Source of the DNA: Brachybacterium sp036311905
GTDB taxonomy: Bacteria; Actinomycetota; Actinomycetes; Actinomycetales; Dermabacteraceae
NCBI RefSeq assembly: GCF_036311905.1
Contig: NZ_JAZDCH010000015.1
Coordinates: 1 to 64,000 of the forward strand
Direction of reading: 5' to 3'
DNA length: 64,000 bases
The translations under genes were made by a program, and so were the position numbers. How positions within the stretch are numbered: the stretch's first letter is position 1; each line of letters starts with the position of its first letter. Below, piece by piece: positions 33,191 to 44,106 of the stretch. Under the pieces are notes generated by a model, which worked only from the letters and a program-made list of their open reading frames with translations, was not told the origin of the DNA and did no database searches.

Positions 33191-34270
33191 ATGAGCACCC
33201 CCGCCCCGTCCCAGCCCGTCCGCATCGGCGTCATCGGCGCCGGCAGCATCGCCCGCATCCACCTCGCCGCCTATCGCGACGACCCCGACTCCCAGCTCGT
33301 CGCCGTCGCCGACATGAACGCCGAGCGCGCCCGCGCCGTCGCCGACGAGTTCGGCGCCCCCGACGCCTACGGCGACCCGCAGCAGCTGCTCGCCGATTCC
33401 GACATCGACGCGGTGAGCGTCTGCACCTGGAACGACAGCCACGCCACGTGGGCGATCGCCGCGATCGAGGCCGGCAAGCACGTCCTCGTCGAGAAGCCGA
33501 TCGCCCGCACCCTCGCCGAGGCGCTCGAGATCCAGCGGGTCGCCGAGGCCCACGACGTCGTCGTCCAGGTCGGCTTCGTGCGCCGTCACGCCCCCAACTG
33601 CCAGGTCCTGAAGACCTTCGTCGACGAGGGCGAGCTGGGCGAGATCTACTACGCCAAGGCCAGCTGCATCCGCCGCAACGGCAACCCCGGCGGCTGGTTC
33701 GCGGACAAGGAGATCGCCGGCGGCGGCCCGCTGCTCGACATCGGCGTGCACGTGCTGGACCTCGCCTGGTACCTCATGGGCAGCCCGAAGGCCGTGGCCG
33801 TCAGCGGCACCACCGCCCACCGCCTCGGCAACCGCGCCCACATCACCACTATGCCCCGCTACCAGGTCGCCGACTACGACCCGGCGAAGAACTCGGTCGA
33901 GGACATGGCCGGGGCGATGATCCGCTTCGAGAACGGAGCCGTGCTCATGCTCGACTGCTCCTACTCGCTGCACGCGACCCGCGACTCGATCGCCGTCTCG
34001 ATCCACGGTGACAAGGGCGGCGCGGACCTCGAGCCGAGCCTCCAGATCGCCTCGGAGATGCACGGATCGGTCGTCAACATCACCCCGCAGATCTCCTCAG
34101 GCACCTTCGAGATGGGCCCCGGCTTCGCCGCCGAGATCGCGAACTTCGTGCAGACCTGCCAGGGCCGCGCCGAGTCCGTCGCCCCCGCCTGGCACGGCGT
34201 GGAGGTCGTGCGCCTGCTCGAGGCGATCTACCGCTCCGCCGAGGAGGGGCGCGAGATCTCCCTGGTCTGA
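33191..34270 (+). CDS. Gfo/Idh/MocA-family oxidoreductase
   Basis: A 359-residue NAD(P)-dependent sugar or inositol dehydrogenase. Residues 10-130 are the Rossmann domain (G-V-I-G-A-G-S-I-A at 13-21, W-N-D-S-H and the K-H-V-L-V-E-K-P-I-A motif with catalytic Lys). The C-terminal alpha/beta domain contains G-G-G-P-L-L-D-I-G-V-H-V-L-D-L-A-W-Y, the family signature with active-site Asp/His. GGAGG precedes the ATG. Third gene of the ROK operon, so it likely oxidises the same sugar the isomerase handles. No dedicated transporter is adjacent; the next gene has its own -10. Confidence 0.92.
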   Translation: MSTPAPSQPVRIGVIGAGSIARIHLAAYRDDPDSQLVAVADMNAERARAVADEFGAPDAYGDPQQLLADSDIDAVSVCTWNDSHATWAIAAIEAGKHVLVEKPIARTLAEALEIQRVAEAHDVVVQVGFVRRHAPNCQVLKTFVDEGELGEIYYAKASCIRRNGNPGGWFADKEIAGGGPLLDIGVHVLDLAWYLMGSPKAVAVSGTTAHRLGNRAHITTMPRYQVADYDPAKNSVEDMAGAMIRFENGAVLMLDCSYSLHATRDSIAVSIHGDKGGADLEPSLQIASEMHGSVVNITPQISSGTFEMGPGFAAEIANFVQTCQGRAESVAPAWHGVEVVRLLEAIYRSAEEGREISLV

Positions 34271-34339
34271 GTCCGCGCGGCGGCCGGGAGGCGCGGACCG
34301 CGTCCCGCCCCCGGCCGCGTGCGCACTAGGGTGCACCGG

Positions 34340-35155
34340 GTGGATCCCCTCTCCCTCGCCGTCCTGCTGGTCCTGGGCACCCTCGCCGGGGCCATCAACG
34401 CGGCCGTCGGCTCGGGGTCGCTGCTGACCCTGCCGGTGCTGCTCGCCCTCGGCGTCCCGCCGGGCACGGCGGTGCGGACCAACACGATCGGCATCCTCTT
34501 CTCCACGATCGGCTCCGTCACCGGCTACCGGCGGGAGATCGCCGCCGAGGGCCGCGACCTGCTGCCCCTCATCGGCACCACCGCTGTGCTGGCCTCGGCG
34601 GGTGCGGTGCTGCTGCTGCTCTCGCCGTCCGACGCGCTCGACGTGGTGGTGCCGATCCTGATCGTCGTCGCCCTGCTGCTGGTGGTCTTCCAGAAGCGCA
34701 TAACCCGGGCGATCTCCGCGCGGCGCGAACGGCGCACAGCGGCGGGCGGCCCGACGGCGAACGGCGCCCCCTCCTCCGCGGCGAGGCCGTACCGCTCCCC
34801 GGCGCTGCTCGCCGCGATGGGCGGCGCCTCGATCTACGGCGGCTACTTCACCGCCGCCCAGGGGATCCTCTACCTCGGCGTGCTCGGCGCCCTCACCGGC
34901 AAGCCGATGGGGCAGGTCAACCACGTCAAGAACCTCGCGAGCCTGGTGGTCAACGCCGCCGCGGCCCTCGTCTACGTCGTCGCGCACGTGGTGCTCGGGG
35001 TCGAGATCGTCTGGATCGCCACGGCCGCGATCGCCGTCGGCGCGCTGCTGGGCGGCTACTTCGGGGCGCACCTGGCCAAGCGTCTGCCCGAGGGGGTGCT
35101 GCGCGGGGTCATCGTCGTGGTCGCGCTCGTCGCCCTGATCCGCCAGGTGCTCTAG
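34340..35155 (+). CDS. Sulfite exporter TauE/SafE (TSUP) family transporter
   Basis: A 271-residue membrane protein with about eight helices. G-T-L-A-G-A-I-N-A-A-V-G-S-G-S-L-L-T-L-P at the N-terminus and G-G-Y-F-T-A-A-Q-G-I at about 170 are the paired TSUP signatures; V-N-H-V-K-N-L matches the family's second repeat. It probably exports a sulfur-containing or other organic anion. I use a GTG start because TAGGGT (34327-34332) lies exactly 7 bases ahead; an earlier GTG at 34319 is inside the -10 region. The stop and that of the convergent hydrolase share the tetranucleotide CTAG. Confidence 0.88.
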   Translation: MDPLSLAVLLVLGTLAGAINAAVGSGSLLTLPVLLALGVPPGTAVRTNTIGILFSTIGSVTGYRREIAAEGRDLLPLIGTTAVLASAGAVLLLLSPSDALDVVVPILIVVALLLVVFQKRITRAISARRERRTAAGGPTANGAPSSAARPYRSPALLAAMGGASIYGGYFTAAQGILYLGVLGALTGKPMGQVNHVKNLASLVVNAAAALVYVVAHVVLGVEIVWIATAAIAVGALLGGYFGAHLAKRLPEGVLRGVIVVVALVALIRQVL

Positions 35156-35940
35156 CGCAGGAAGGGCAGCACCTGCTCGAGCACGGGCTCCGGCGGGAAC
35201 AGCGTGCCGCCGTGGTCCCGGCCCGGGAGCTCCACGAATTCCGCATCCGGCATCAGCGCGGCGGCCCGGCGGGACTGCTCCAGCCGCGGATGATCCTCGC
35301 TCCCGGCCATCCACAGCGCGGGCACGGTGCAGGCGGCGAGGGCCTCGTCGGGCACGCCGTCGGTGGCGTCGGTGGCGGCGAGGAGGGCTGCGACCGCCCG
35401 GGGATCGGCCGCGAGGAAGGCGGTGCGGGTCGCGCGGGCCCGGCGCGAGGAGACGTCCGGTCCGAGACCCTGCCCCGCGCAGAAGGCCTCCATGCCGTCC
35501 TCGCGGACCGCGTCGATGACGCCGGGGAAGAAGACGGCGTCCACCGCGCCCTGCTGGGCGGAGGCCGAGCCGCCGAGGCTCACCAGGCGGGTGATGCGGC
35601 CCGGATGCTCGAGGGCGCAGCTGAGCGCCACGCGCGCTCCGAGGGAGTAGCCGAGCAGTGCCGCACGGGTGTGGCCCTCGGCGTCGAGCACCGCGAGGAG
35701 ATCGGCGACGAAGGCCGCCTGGGTGTACGCCGAGGGCTCGTGCGGGGTGCCCGAGCCGCCGTGACCGCGCAGGTCCACGCGGATGACGGTGTGCTCGGCG
35801 GCGAGCGGCGCGAGATAGCCGAGGCCGCGCCAGATCGCGCGGGAGAGGACCGAGCCGTGCAGGAGCACGAGCGCGGGGCCGTCGCCGGAGACGTCGTAGC
35901 GCAGGTCGATGCCGTCGACGGGGGAGGGGATGACGGGCAT
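35152..35940 (-). CDS. Alpha/beta hydrolase
   Basis: A 262-residue alpha/beta hydrolase. V-L-L-H-G-S at about 27-32 forms the oxyanion hole, D-L-R-G-H-G-G-S-G follows, and L-G-Y-S-L-G-A-R near 95 is the nucleophile elbow with the catalytic Ser. G-S-E-D-H places the acid, and G-R-D-H-G-G the catalytic His. Substrate unknown. The ATG was chosen with GAGGTG ahead; a GTG three codons upstream is possible. Confidence 0.88.
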   Translation of the reverse strand: MPVIPSPVDGIDLRYDVSGDGPALVLLHGSVLSRAIWRGLGYLAPLAAEHTVIRVDLRGHGGSGTPHEPSAYTQAAFVADLLAVLDAEGHTRAALLGYSLGARVALSCALEHPGRITRLVSLGGSASAQQGAVDAVFFPGVIDAVREDGMEAFCAGQGLGPDVSSRRARATRTAFLAADPRAVAALLAATDATDGVPDEALAACTVPALWMAGSEDHPRLEQSRRAAALMPDAEFVELPGRDHGGTLFPPEPVLEQVLPFLR

Positions 35941-35988
35941 GGGGGACACCTCGGCAGGGGTCGGGGGCGGATCTCCGCCCGGGAGCAG

Positions 35989-36025
35989 GAGGACCCGCGT
36001 CCGGGGCTGCCGGACGCGGGTCCTC
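35989..36025 (-). terminator. Terminator of icd
   Basis: Perfect 16-base arms (left arm 35989-36004 beginning GAGGACCCGCG, right arm 36010-36025 ending GGGTCCTC) with loop GGCTG, 18 bases past the icd stop. Confidence 0.85.
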
Positions 36026-36043
36026 AGGAGGAGGGACCTGGCG

Positions 36044-38284
<2,241 letters not shown>

Positions 38285-38331
38285 GGTGTCGCGGGGCTCC
38301 CTCGGTCGGTGCGGCATGTGTCGTGCGGTCC

Positions 38332-38351
38332 AGACTATCTTGACGTCAAGA
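38332..38351 (-). promoter_or_regulatory. Palindrome at the icd promoter
   Basis: TCTTGACGTCAAGA (38338-38351) is a perfect 14-base palindrome. On the minus strand it is followed at once by the -10-like TAGTCT (38337-38332), so a protein bound here would occlude RNA polymerase. Repressor unknown. Confidence 0.5.
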
Positions 38352-38449
38352 CTCATCGTCCCGGGCGGTGGAGCTCGCGGGTCGATCCGGACGCCTCCAC
38401 GGTACGGGACGCCCTCCGCGCGGGGAACGGGCCCGCGTGCGGCCGCGGG

Positions 38450-39649
38450 TCAGGAGCCGTCGCCCTCGGTGATCGTCACGGTCCAGGGATCGGAGAGCAG
38501 CACGTGGGTTGCGCCGTCCGCGTCGACGGTCACCGCGAAGGCCCGGGCGTGGAGCTCGCCGACCTCGAGGGTGCCGCGCGTGCAGGTCTCCGTGGTGGTC
38601 CACGCGGTCTCCGTGCGGGTGACGCCCTCGGGGCCGATCCACTGCAGCGGGAGGCGGTCCGCGTTGCGGGCCCCGGCCACGATCGTGCCCGTGGACGGCT
38701 CGAGGAGCACGATCCCCTGCAGCAGGGTGCGGCTCCCGGGCTCCGCCGCGGTGACCGTGACGGCGGCGCTCACTCCGCGGGCCGTGCCGTCCTCGCCGGG
38801 CTGGGCCGGGAGGGTCGTCACGGGATCGGCGACCGCGAGCGTCAGCCCGTCGCCGTCGCCCACGGTGGCCGGAGCGGCGCGGCAGGTGAGCCCGGAGAGG
38901 TCCACCGGGACCTCCCCGTCGGGAGCGGTGACCGCGCCCGGCACGGCGCGGGCCGTGCCCCCGACCACGTCCAGCAGCACGTCGCCGTCGGCCGCCCAGG
39001 TGCCGTCCGCGGCGAGCAGGCGGAGCACATAGGCGCCGTCGGGGAGCGGGGAGTCGTCGCAGGTGCCGAGGGTCAGATGGGCGGTCGCCGCCGACGGGGC
39101 GGGCCCGTCGGCGGGGACCTCGACCCGCTCGCGCACGACGATCGGCGGGGCGGGGGAGTCCGCCGCGGGCCGTCCCGCGAGGACCTCCGCCCAGCCGGCC
39201 GCGGGGGCTCCCCGCTGCAGCGGATCTGCGGGGACGATGACCGCCTCGGGCGCGAAGCCCGTGTACTCCGTCCCGTCCGGGAGGGAGAACGGCCCGGAGA
39301 TCGTCGCCTCGGAGCCCTCGGCCGTGACGGACTGCGGGGTCAGGGCCCCGACCCTCGCGGTGCCCGGGTCCGAGTCGTCATCGTCCGGGACCGAGGGGGC
39401 GTCGTGGCCGCCGCCCGGATCGCACAACCAGGCCGGATCCGCCGCGGTGCCGGCGGACTCGGCGACCTCGGCAGGGTCCATCGGGGACGCGGCGGCGGTG
39501 GTCTCCGACTCCTCGGGCGAGCGGGAGTCGCCGAGCAGATCGCAGGCCCCGAGGGCGAGGACGAGGGCGAGCGCGCCCAGGGCGGCGCACAGGGACCGGG
39601 CACCCCGAACGGCCCGCCGCGGCATCGTCTCGCTGTCCATCCCGTCCAT
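38450..39649 (-). CDS. Exported lipoprotein of unknown function
   Basis: About 399 residues. A signal peptide with lipobox L-A-L-G-A-C is followed by an acidic Ser/Thr/Asp-rich linker, then beta-rich segments (A-Y-V-L-R-L-L-A, A-W-T-T-T-E-T-C-T-R-G-T). Several ATGs lie at the N-terminus; I use the one starting M-D-G-M-D-S-E, near AGGGGG, but the start is uncertain by up to four codons either way. I recognise no domain. It could be a surface-exposed adhesin or sensor, which is a guess. It is flanked by the zupT and icd genes on the same strand, with no operon link clear. Confidence 0.7.
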   Translation of the reverse strand: MDGMDSETMPRRAVRGARSLCAALGALALVLALGACDLLGDSRSPEESETTAAASPMDPAEVAESAGTAADPAWLCDPGGGHDAPSVPDDDDSDPGTARVGALTPQSVTAEGSEATISGPFSLPDGTEYTGFAPEAVIVPADPLQRGAPAAGWAEVLAGRPAADSPAPPIVVRERVEVPADGPAPSAATAHLTLGTCDDSPLPDGAYVLRLLAADGTWAADGDVLLDVVGGTARAVPGAVTAPDGEVPVDLSGLTCRAAPATVGDGDGLTLAVADPVTTLPAQPGEDGTARGVSAAVTVTAAEPGSRTLLQGIVLLEPSTGTIVAGARNADRLPLQWIGPEGVTRTETAWTTTETCTRGTLEVGELHARAFAVTVDADGATHVLLSDPWTVTITEGDGS

Positions 39650-39716
39650 GATCCCCCTCATCCCCTCGATCGGGTCCCACCCCGGACCCACCCGTCCCGT
39701 CCGGGGCCCACCCCGT

Positions 39717-40547
39717 TCACAGCACCAGCAGCGTCGCCGCCATCACGGCCATGCCGACGATCAACGAGTAGATCACGGTGTGGTGCTCCCCGGTCTCCTC
39801 CGCGGCGGGAAGCAGCTCGTCGAGCGACACGAAGACCATCACCCCGGCCACCCCGGCGAGGATCGCGCCCATCGCTCCGCCGCTCAGGAACGGGGCGAGC
39901 AGCAGGAAGCCGACGAGGGCTCCGACGGGCTCCGCGAGCCCCGAGAGGGTCGCGAGCCAGAACGCCTTCGCGCGTGATCCCGTCGCCCGGCGGACGGGCA
40001 CGGCGACCGCGAGGCCCTCGGGGATGTTGTGCAGGGCGATCGCGGCGACCACGGGGATCGCGATCTCGGGCGCCTGCAGGGCGGCGACGAAGGTCGCGAA
40101 CCCCTCGGGCACGTTGTGGAGCGCGAGGGCCAGCGCTGTCACCGTCCCGGTGCGCAGCAGGCGGGCGCGCAGGGCGAGGTCGGCAGCGCGCTCGTCCGGG
40201 GCCCGCACCTCGGTATGCCCGTGGGAGCCTGCCATCCGGCCGGAGAACTCATGGGGGCTCACGGCCTCGGGGACCAGGCGGTCGAGGACCGCGATCAGCG
40301 CGATGCCGACGAAGAAGGAGACGGTCGCGATGAGGGTGCCGCGCGCGGTGATCGCGTCTCCGCCCGAGAGCACCTGGGCGCCCTGCGGCAGGAGCTCGAC
40401 GAAGGAGACGTAGAGCATGACGCCCGCGGAGAGCCCCAGGCCTCCTGCCAGGGCCTTCGGGCTGGTCCCGCGGCCGAGGACGCCGAGGGCTGCGCCGATG
40501 CCGGTGGCACCGCCCGCGACGAGGGTGAGGAGGAAGGCGGTGAGCAC
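39717..40547 (-). CDS. zupT: ZIP-family metal transporter (ZupT type)
   Basis: A 276-residue ZIP transporter with eight helices. The metal site motifs L-A-L-H-N-V-P-E-G-F at about 145 and I-A-L-H-N-I-P-E-G-L at about 174 are the ZupT hallmark. A cytoplasmic loop G-R-M-A-G-S-H-G-H-T is His-rich. It should import Zn2+, Fe2+ or Mn2+. GTG start, 7 bases after minus-strand TACGGT. Divergent from hisD. Confidence 0.93.
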   Translation of the reverse strand: MLTAFLLTLVAGGATGIGAALGVLGRGTSPKALAGGLGLSAGVMLYVSFVELLPQGAQVLSGGDAITARGTLIATVSFFVGIALIAVLDRLVPEAVSPHEFSGRMAGSHGHTEVRAPDERAADLALRARLLRTGTVTALALALHNVPEGFATFVAALQAPEIAIPVVAAIALHNIPEGLAVAVPVRRATGSRAKAFWLATLSGLAEPVGALVGFLLLAPFLSGGAMGAILAGVAGVMVFVSLDELLPAAEETGEHHTVIYSLIVGMAVMAATLLVL

Positions 40548-40639
40548 GAAGAGGACCGTAGTCGGGTCGTGCCGCGATACGGAGGAGCCGCGCCGGACCC
40601 GCCGGACCTCGTGGGTCGTCGCCGCCTAGACTCCTCGTC

Positions 40640-41995
40640 ATGTCCGAGAGCAGCGCCCCCCGTAATCGCCAGACCCGCCTCGCCGTCACCGACCTGCGGG
40701 CGCATCCTCTGGGCCCGGCCGAGCTGATCGCCGCCCTGCCGCGCGCTGAGCTCGACGTCGAGGCGGCGACCGCGGCCGTGCGACCGGTCGTCGAGGACGT
40801 CGCCGCCCGCGGTGCCGCGGCGGTGCTCGACGCCTCGGAGCGCTTCGACGGGATCCGTCCCGAGCACCTGCGGGTGCCCGCCGAGGAGATCTCCCGGGCG
40901 CTCGCCGAGCTCGACCCGGCGATCCGCGCCGCCCTCGAGCAGTCCATCGCGCGGGTGCGCGCGGTGGACGGCGCCCAGGTGCGCCCCGAGGAGCGTGTCG
41001 AGGTGGTCCCCGGCGGAACCGTCACCCAGCGCTGGGTGCCCGTGCGCCGCGTCGGCCTCTACGTCCCCGGCGGGCGCGCCGTGCTGCCCAGCTCCGTGGT
41101 CATGAACGTGGTCCCCGCGCAGGTCGCCGGGGTGGGCGAGATCGTCCTCTCCTCGCCGCCGCAGAACGAATTCGGTGGGCTGCCGCACCCGACGATCCTC
41201 GCCGCCTGCGCGCTGCTCGGGGTCACCGAGGTGATCGCCGCGGGCGGCGCCCAGGCGATCGCCCTGCTCGCCCACGGGGCGGACGATCTCGGCGACGGGG
41301 CGGGTCTCGAGCCCGTGGACCTCGTGACCGGCCCCGGCAACGTGTACGTCGCCGCCGCGAAGCGCCTCGTGCGCGGCCGGGTCGGGATCGATGCGGAGGC
41401 CGGCCCCACCGAGATCGCGATCCTGGCCGATGCCAGCGCGGATCCGCGCTATGTCGCAGCGGACCTCGTCTCCCAGGCGGAGCACGACCCGCTCGCGGCG
41501 AGCGTCCTGGTCACCGACTCGCCCGAGCTCGTCGCGGCCGTCGAGAGGGAGCTCGCGCGGCAGGTGCCCGAGGCGCTGCACCGCGAGCGGATCGAGGAGT
41601 CGCTGTCCGGACCGCAGAGCGGGGCGGTGCTGGTCGCCGATCTCGAGCAGGGCCTCGCGGTCGTCGACGCCTACGGGGCCGAGCACCTCGAGATCCACAC
41701 GACGGACGCCGCTGCGGTCGCCGCGCGGGTCACCAACGCGGGGGCCGTCTTCGTCGGCGCGCACAGCCCCGTGAGCCTCGGCGACTATGCGGCCGGCTCC
41801 AACCACGTGCTGCCCACCGGCGGCACCGCGCGCTTCACCGGCGGACTCGGCGTGCAGACCTTCCTGCGCGGCATCCATGTGGTCCACTACGACGAGGCGG
41901 CGCTGCAGAGTGCTCGACAGGCCGCCACGACGCTCGCCGCCGCGGAGGGCCTGCCCGCCCACGGCCGCGCGATCGACATCCGCTTCGAGCGCTGA
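40640..41995 (+). CDS. hisD: Histidinol dehydrogenase
   Basis: A 451-residue zinc enzyme performing the last two steps of histidine synthesis (histidinol to histidine). Family signatures: R-V-G-L-Y-V-P-G-G at 132-140, A-A-G-G-A-Q-A-I-A-L-L-A-H-G, G-P-G-N-V-Y-V-A-A-A-K, G-I-D-x-E-A-G-P-T-E, L-V-S-Q-A-E-H-D-P and E-H-L-E-I-H-T. The ATG is 7 bases after TAGACT. It is separated from hisC by about 6.3 kb of unrelated genes. Confidence 0.97.
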   Translation: MSESSAPRNRQTRLAVTDLRAHPLGPAELIAALPRAELDVEAATAAVRPVVEDVAARGAAAVLDASERFDGIRPEHLRVPAEEISRALAELDPAIRAALEQSIARVRAVDGAQVRPEERVEVVPGGTVTQRWVPVRRVGLYVPGGRAVLPSSVVMNVVPAQVAGVGEIVLSSPPQNEFGGLPHPTILAACALLGVTEVIAAGGAQAIALLAHGADDLGDGAGLEPVDLVTGPGNVYVAAAKRLVRGRVGIDAEAGPTEIAILADASADPRYVAADLVSQAEHDPLAASVLVTDSPELVAAVERELARQVPEALHRERIEESLSGPQSGAVLVADLEQGLAVVDAYGAEHLEIHTTDAAAVAARVTNAGAVFVGAHSPVSLGDYAAGSNHVLPTGGTARFTGGLGVQTFLRGIHVVHYDEAALQSARQAATTLAAAEGLPAHGRAIDIRFER

Positions 41996-42025
41996 GGGCG
42001 GCGCGGCCGCCCGGGGGAGGGACTC

Positions 42026-42625
42026 ATGGACGAGCGGTCCGGCAGCGGTGAGGTGAGCCCGGACTCCCGGGCCCGCGCCGAGGAGATGATGAAGCTGCGT
42101 CGGCGGGTCGCGCGGACCGAGCTGCGCGTCACCCAACTCGAGCGCGGGGTGGTGACCGTCCTCGCGTGGGCCGCTCTCGCCGGGCTCGTGATCGGCGCGG
42201 TGATGCCCTGGCTCCTCTCGGAGAGCACCGACGAGGACGGCGACACGCGGATGATGACCGCGCGCCTGGGTCTGTTCGCGATCCAGATCCTCGCCGATCC
42301 GACGGCGGAGGGCGAGCTCAGCATCCTGTTCGTGATCGCCTTCGGCATCCTCACGGTCACGACACTCTGGGCCCTGGTGTCGCTGCTGCGGATCCTGGGC
42401 GGGGACACGGTCGGCGAGGGTCAGGCCCTGGCGCTGACCGTGCTGCTGGTCTGCTGCGTCATCGGGGCCATGATCGTGACGCTGTGGGCCGCCGGGGAGG
42501 ACCCCGAGGTGGTGCGCTGGACCGGTCCGGCGCTGTGGGCCACCGGGGTCGCGCTGACCGTCGCCCTGCTGCAGTCCCCGCGGTTGCAGGAGTGGACCAC
42601 GGCGCAGCGCCCCGACCCCCGCTGA
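42026..42625 (+). CDS. Four-helix membrane protein, function unknown
   Basis: A 199-residue protein. Residues 1-50 are hydrophilic and probably coiled-coil (R-A-R-A-E-E-M-M-K-L-R-R-R-V). Four hydrophobic helices follow at about 52-70, 95-120, 130-150 and 165-185. I recognise no family. GGGGGAGGG lies ahead of the ATG, 30 bases after hisD, so it is likely cotranscribed with hisD. The next 196 bases hold the promoter and operator of the ABC cassette. Confidence 0.7.
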   Translation: MDERSGSGEVSPDSRARAEEMMKLRRRVARTELRVTQLERGVVTVLAWAALAGLVIGAVMPWLLSESTDEDGDTRMMTARLGLFAIQILADPTAEGELSILFVIAFGILTVTTLWALVSLLRILGGDTVGEGQALALTVLLVCCVIGAMIVTLWAAGEDPEVVRWTGPALWATGVALTVALLQSPRLQEWTTAQRPDPR

Positions 42626-42698
42626 CCCGACGGCCCGCCCTGCGGCATGTTGCCGCCCCGGTGACCCGCCGGGAACACCTCTGGTGACCGACCGGGAG

Positions 42699-42752
42699 TT
42701 GTGCTCCCTGCGCGCCTGCGCTACCGTCATGGCTCGATGTAAGCGCTTCCAT
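42699..42752 (+). promoter_or_regulatory. Promoter and LacI-type operator of the sugar ABC cassette
   Basis: TTGTGC (42699-42704) and TACCGT (42722-42727) are 17 bases apart. Ten bases further, ATGTAAGCGCTTCCAT (42737-42752) is a near-perfect palindrome around AAGCGCTT, the core of LacI-family operators. No LacI repressor gene lies in the window. Confidence 0.7.
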
Positions 42753-42821
42753 CACGAGGCGCCCTCACCGCCCGGACCTGTTCCGGGCGCGTCTCCGGAC
42801 GAACCGGACGAAGGAGTCTCC

Positions 42822-44105
42822 ATGCACCGCCTCACCCGCCGGGCCTTCACCGGCCTCGGCCTCGCCGCCACCGCGACCCTCGCCGCGAGCTGCGGCCGCC
42901 CCGACGAGGGCGGCGGCTCCGCGGCCGAGCCCGCCGAGCCGATCGCCGAAGGCCCCGCCACCGGCAGCCTCACCGTCTGGGCCATGGGCGCCGAGGGCGA
43001 GAAGCTACCCGAGCTGCTCACCGGCTTCCAGGAGGAGAACCCCGACGTCACCGTCGAGGTGACCCCGGTCCCCTGGGACAGCGCCCATGACAAGTTCACC
43101 TCCGCGATCGCCGCGGGCACCGCCCCCGACGTCGCCCAGGTCGGCTCCACCTGGATGGCCGAGTTCGTCGGCCTCTCGGCGCTCGAGCCCACCCCGGAGT
43201 CGATCGCCACCGAGGACTACTTCGAGGGCGCCCTCGGCTCCGTGACCGTCGACGACACCGTCTACGGCGTGCCGTGGTACGTCGAGACCCGCCTCGTCTA
43301 CTACCGCAAGGACCTCGCCGAGCAGGCCGGGATCACCGAGCCGCCCACCGACTGGGACGGGCTCGTCGCCCTCGCCGCGGCCTTCCAGGAGAAGGCCGAC
43401 GCCACCTGGGGCATCTCCCTCCAGCCCGGCGGCCAGGGGTCCTGGCAGACCGTGCTGCCGCTGATGTGGTCCAACGGCGGCGGCGTCGTCGACGAGGCCG
43501 GCGGCGAGTTCACCTTCGAGTCCGCCCCGAACGAGGAGGCTCTGGCGTACTACCAGTCCTACTTCACCGACGGGCTCGCCAACCCCGCCCCCGCCGACGG
43601 CGTCACCGAGCAGGACTTCGTCTCCGGCGCGGTGCCGATGTTCATCTCCGGCCCGTGGATGATGAGCGCGGTCGAGGCGGTGGGCGGCGAGGGCTTCGCC
43701 GACAAGTACGGCGTCTTCGTGATGCCCACCAAGGAGACCAGCTCCTCCTTCCTCGGCGGCGCCAACCTCGGTGTCTTCCAGGGCACGGAGAACCGCGACG
43801 CGGCCTGGAAGCTCGTGGAGTACCTCTCCAGGCCCGAAGTGCAGGTGCAGTGGTTCTCGATCTCCACCGACCTGCCCGCGCAGAAGACCGCCTGGGAGGA
43901 CGACTCGGTCTCCTCGAACGAGAAGTTCGAGGCCTTCCGCACCCAGCTCGACACCGCCCTCGCCCCGCCGGTCATCGCCACCTGGGAGCAGGTCGCCGCG
44001 AAGTTCGACGCGCAGGTCGAGGAGGTCTGCAAGAACGACCTCGCCCCGGCGGAGGCGCTGGCCACCACCCAGTCCGACGCCCAGGGCATCGGCACAGGGG
44101 CCTGA
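42822..44105 (+). CDS. Sugar ABC transporter substrate-binding lipoprotein
   Basis: A 427-residue extracytoplasmic solute-binding protein, family 1 (maltose/oligosaccharide type). Twin arginines L-T-R-R-A-F plus lipobox L-A-A-S-C (Cys24) suggest Tat export and lipidation. The fold shows L-T-V-W-A-M-G and N-P-D-V-T-V-E-V-T-P-V-P-W early, F-T-S-A-I-A-A-G-T-A-P-D-V-A-Q-V in the first lobe, and Y-G-V-P-W-Y-V-E-T-R and G-P-W-M-M in the hinge. AAGGAG precedes the ATG. First gene of a transporter cassette under the LacI-type operator. Confidence 0.92.
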   Translation: MHRLTRRAFTGLGLAATATLAASCGRPDEGGGSAAEPAEPIAEGPATGSLTVWAMGAEGEKLPELLTGFQEENPDVTVEVTPVPWDSAHDKFTSAIAAGTAPDVAQVGSTWMAEFVGLSALEPTPESIATEDYFEGALGSVTVDDTVYGVPWYVETRLVYYRKDLAEQAGITEPPTDWDGLVALAAAFQEKADATWGISLQPGGQGSWQTVLPLMWSNGGGVVDEAGGEFTFESAPNEEALAYYQSYFTDGLANPAPADGVTEQDFVSGAVPMFISGPWMMSAVEAVGGEGFADKYGVFVMPTKETSSSFLGGANLGVFQGTENRDAAWKLVEYLSRPEVQVQWFSISTDLPAQKTAWEDDSVSSNEKFEAFRTQLDTALAPPVIATWEQVAAKFDAQVEEVCKNDLAPAEALATTQSDAQGIGTGA

Positions 44106-44106
44106 G

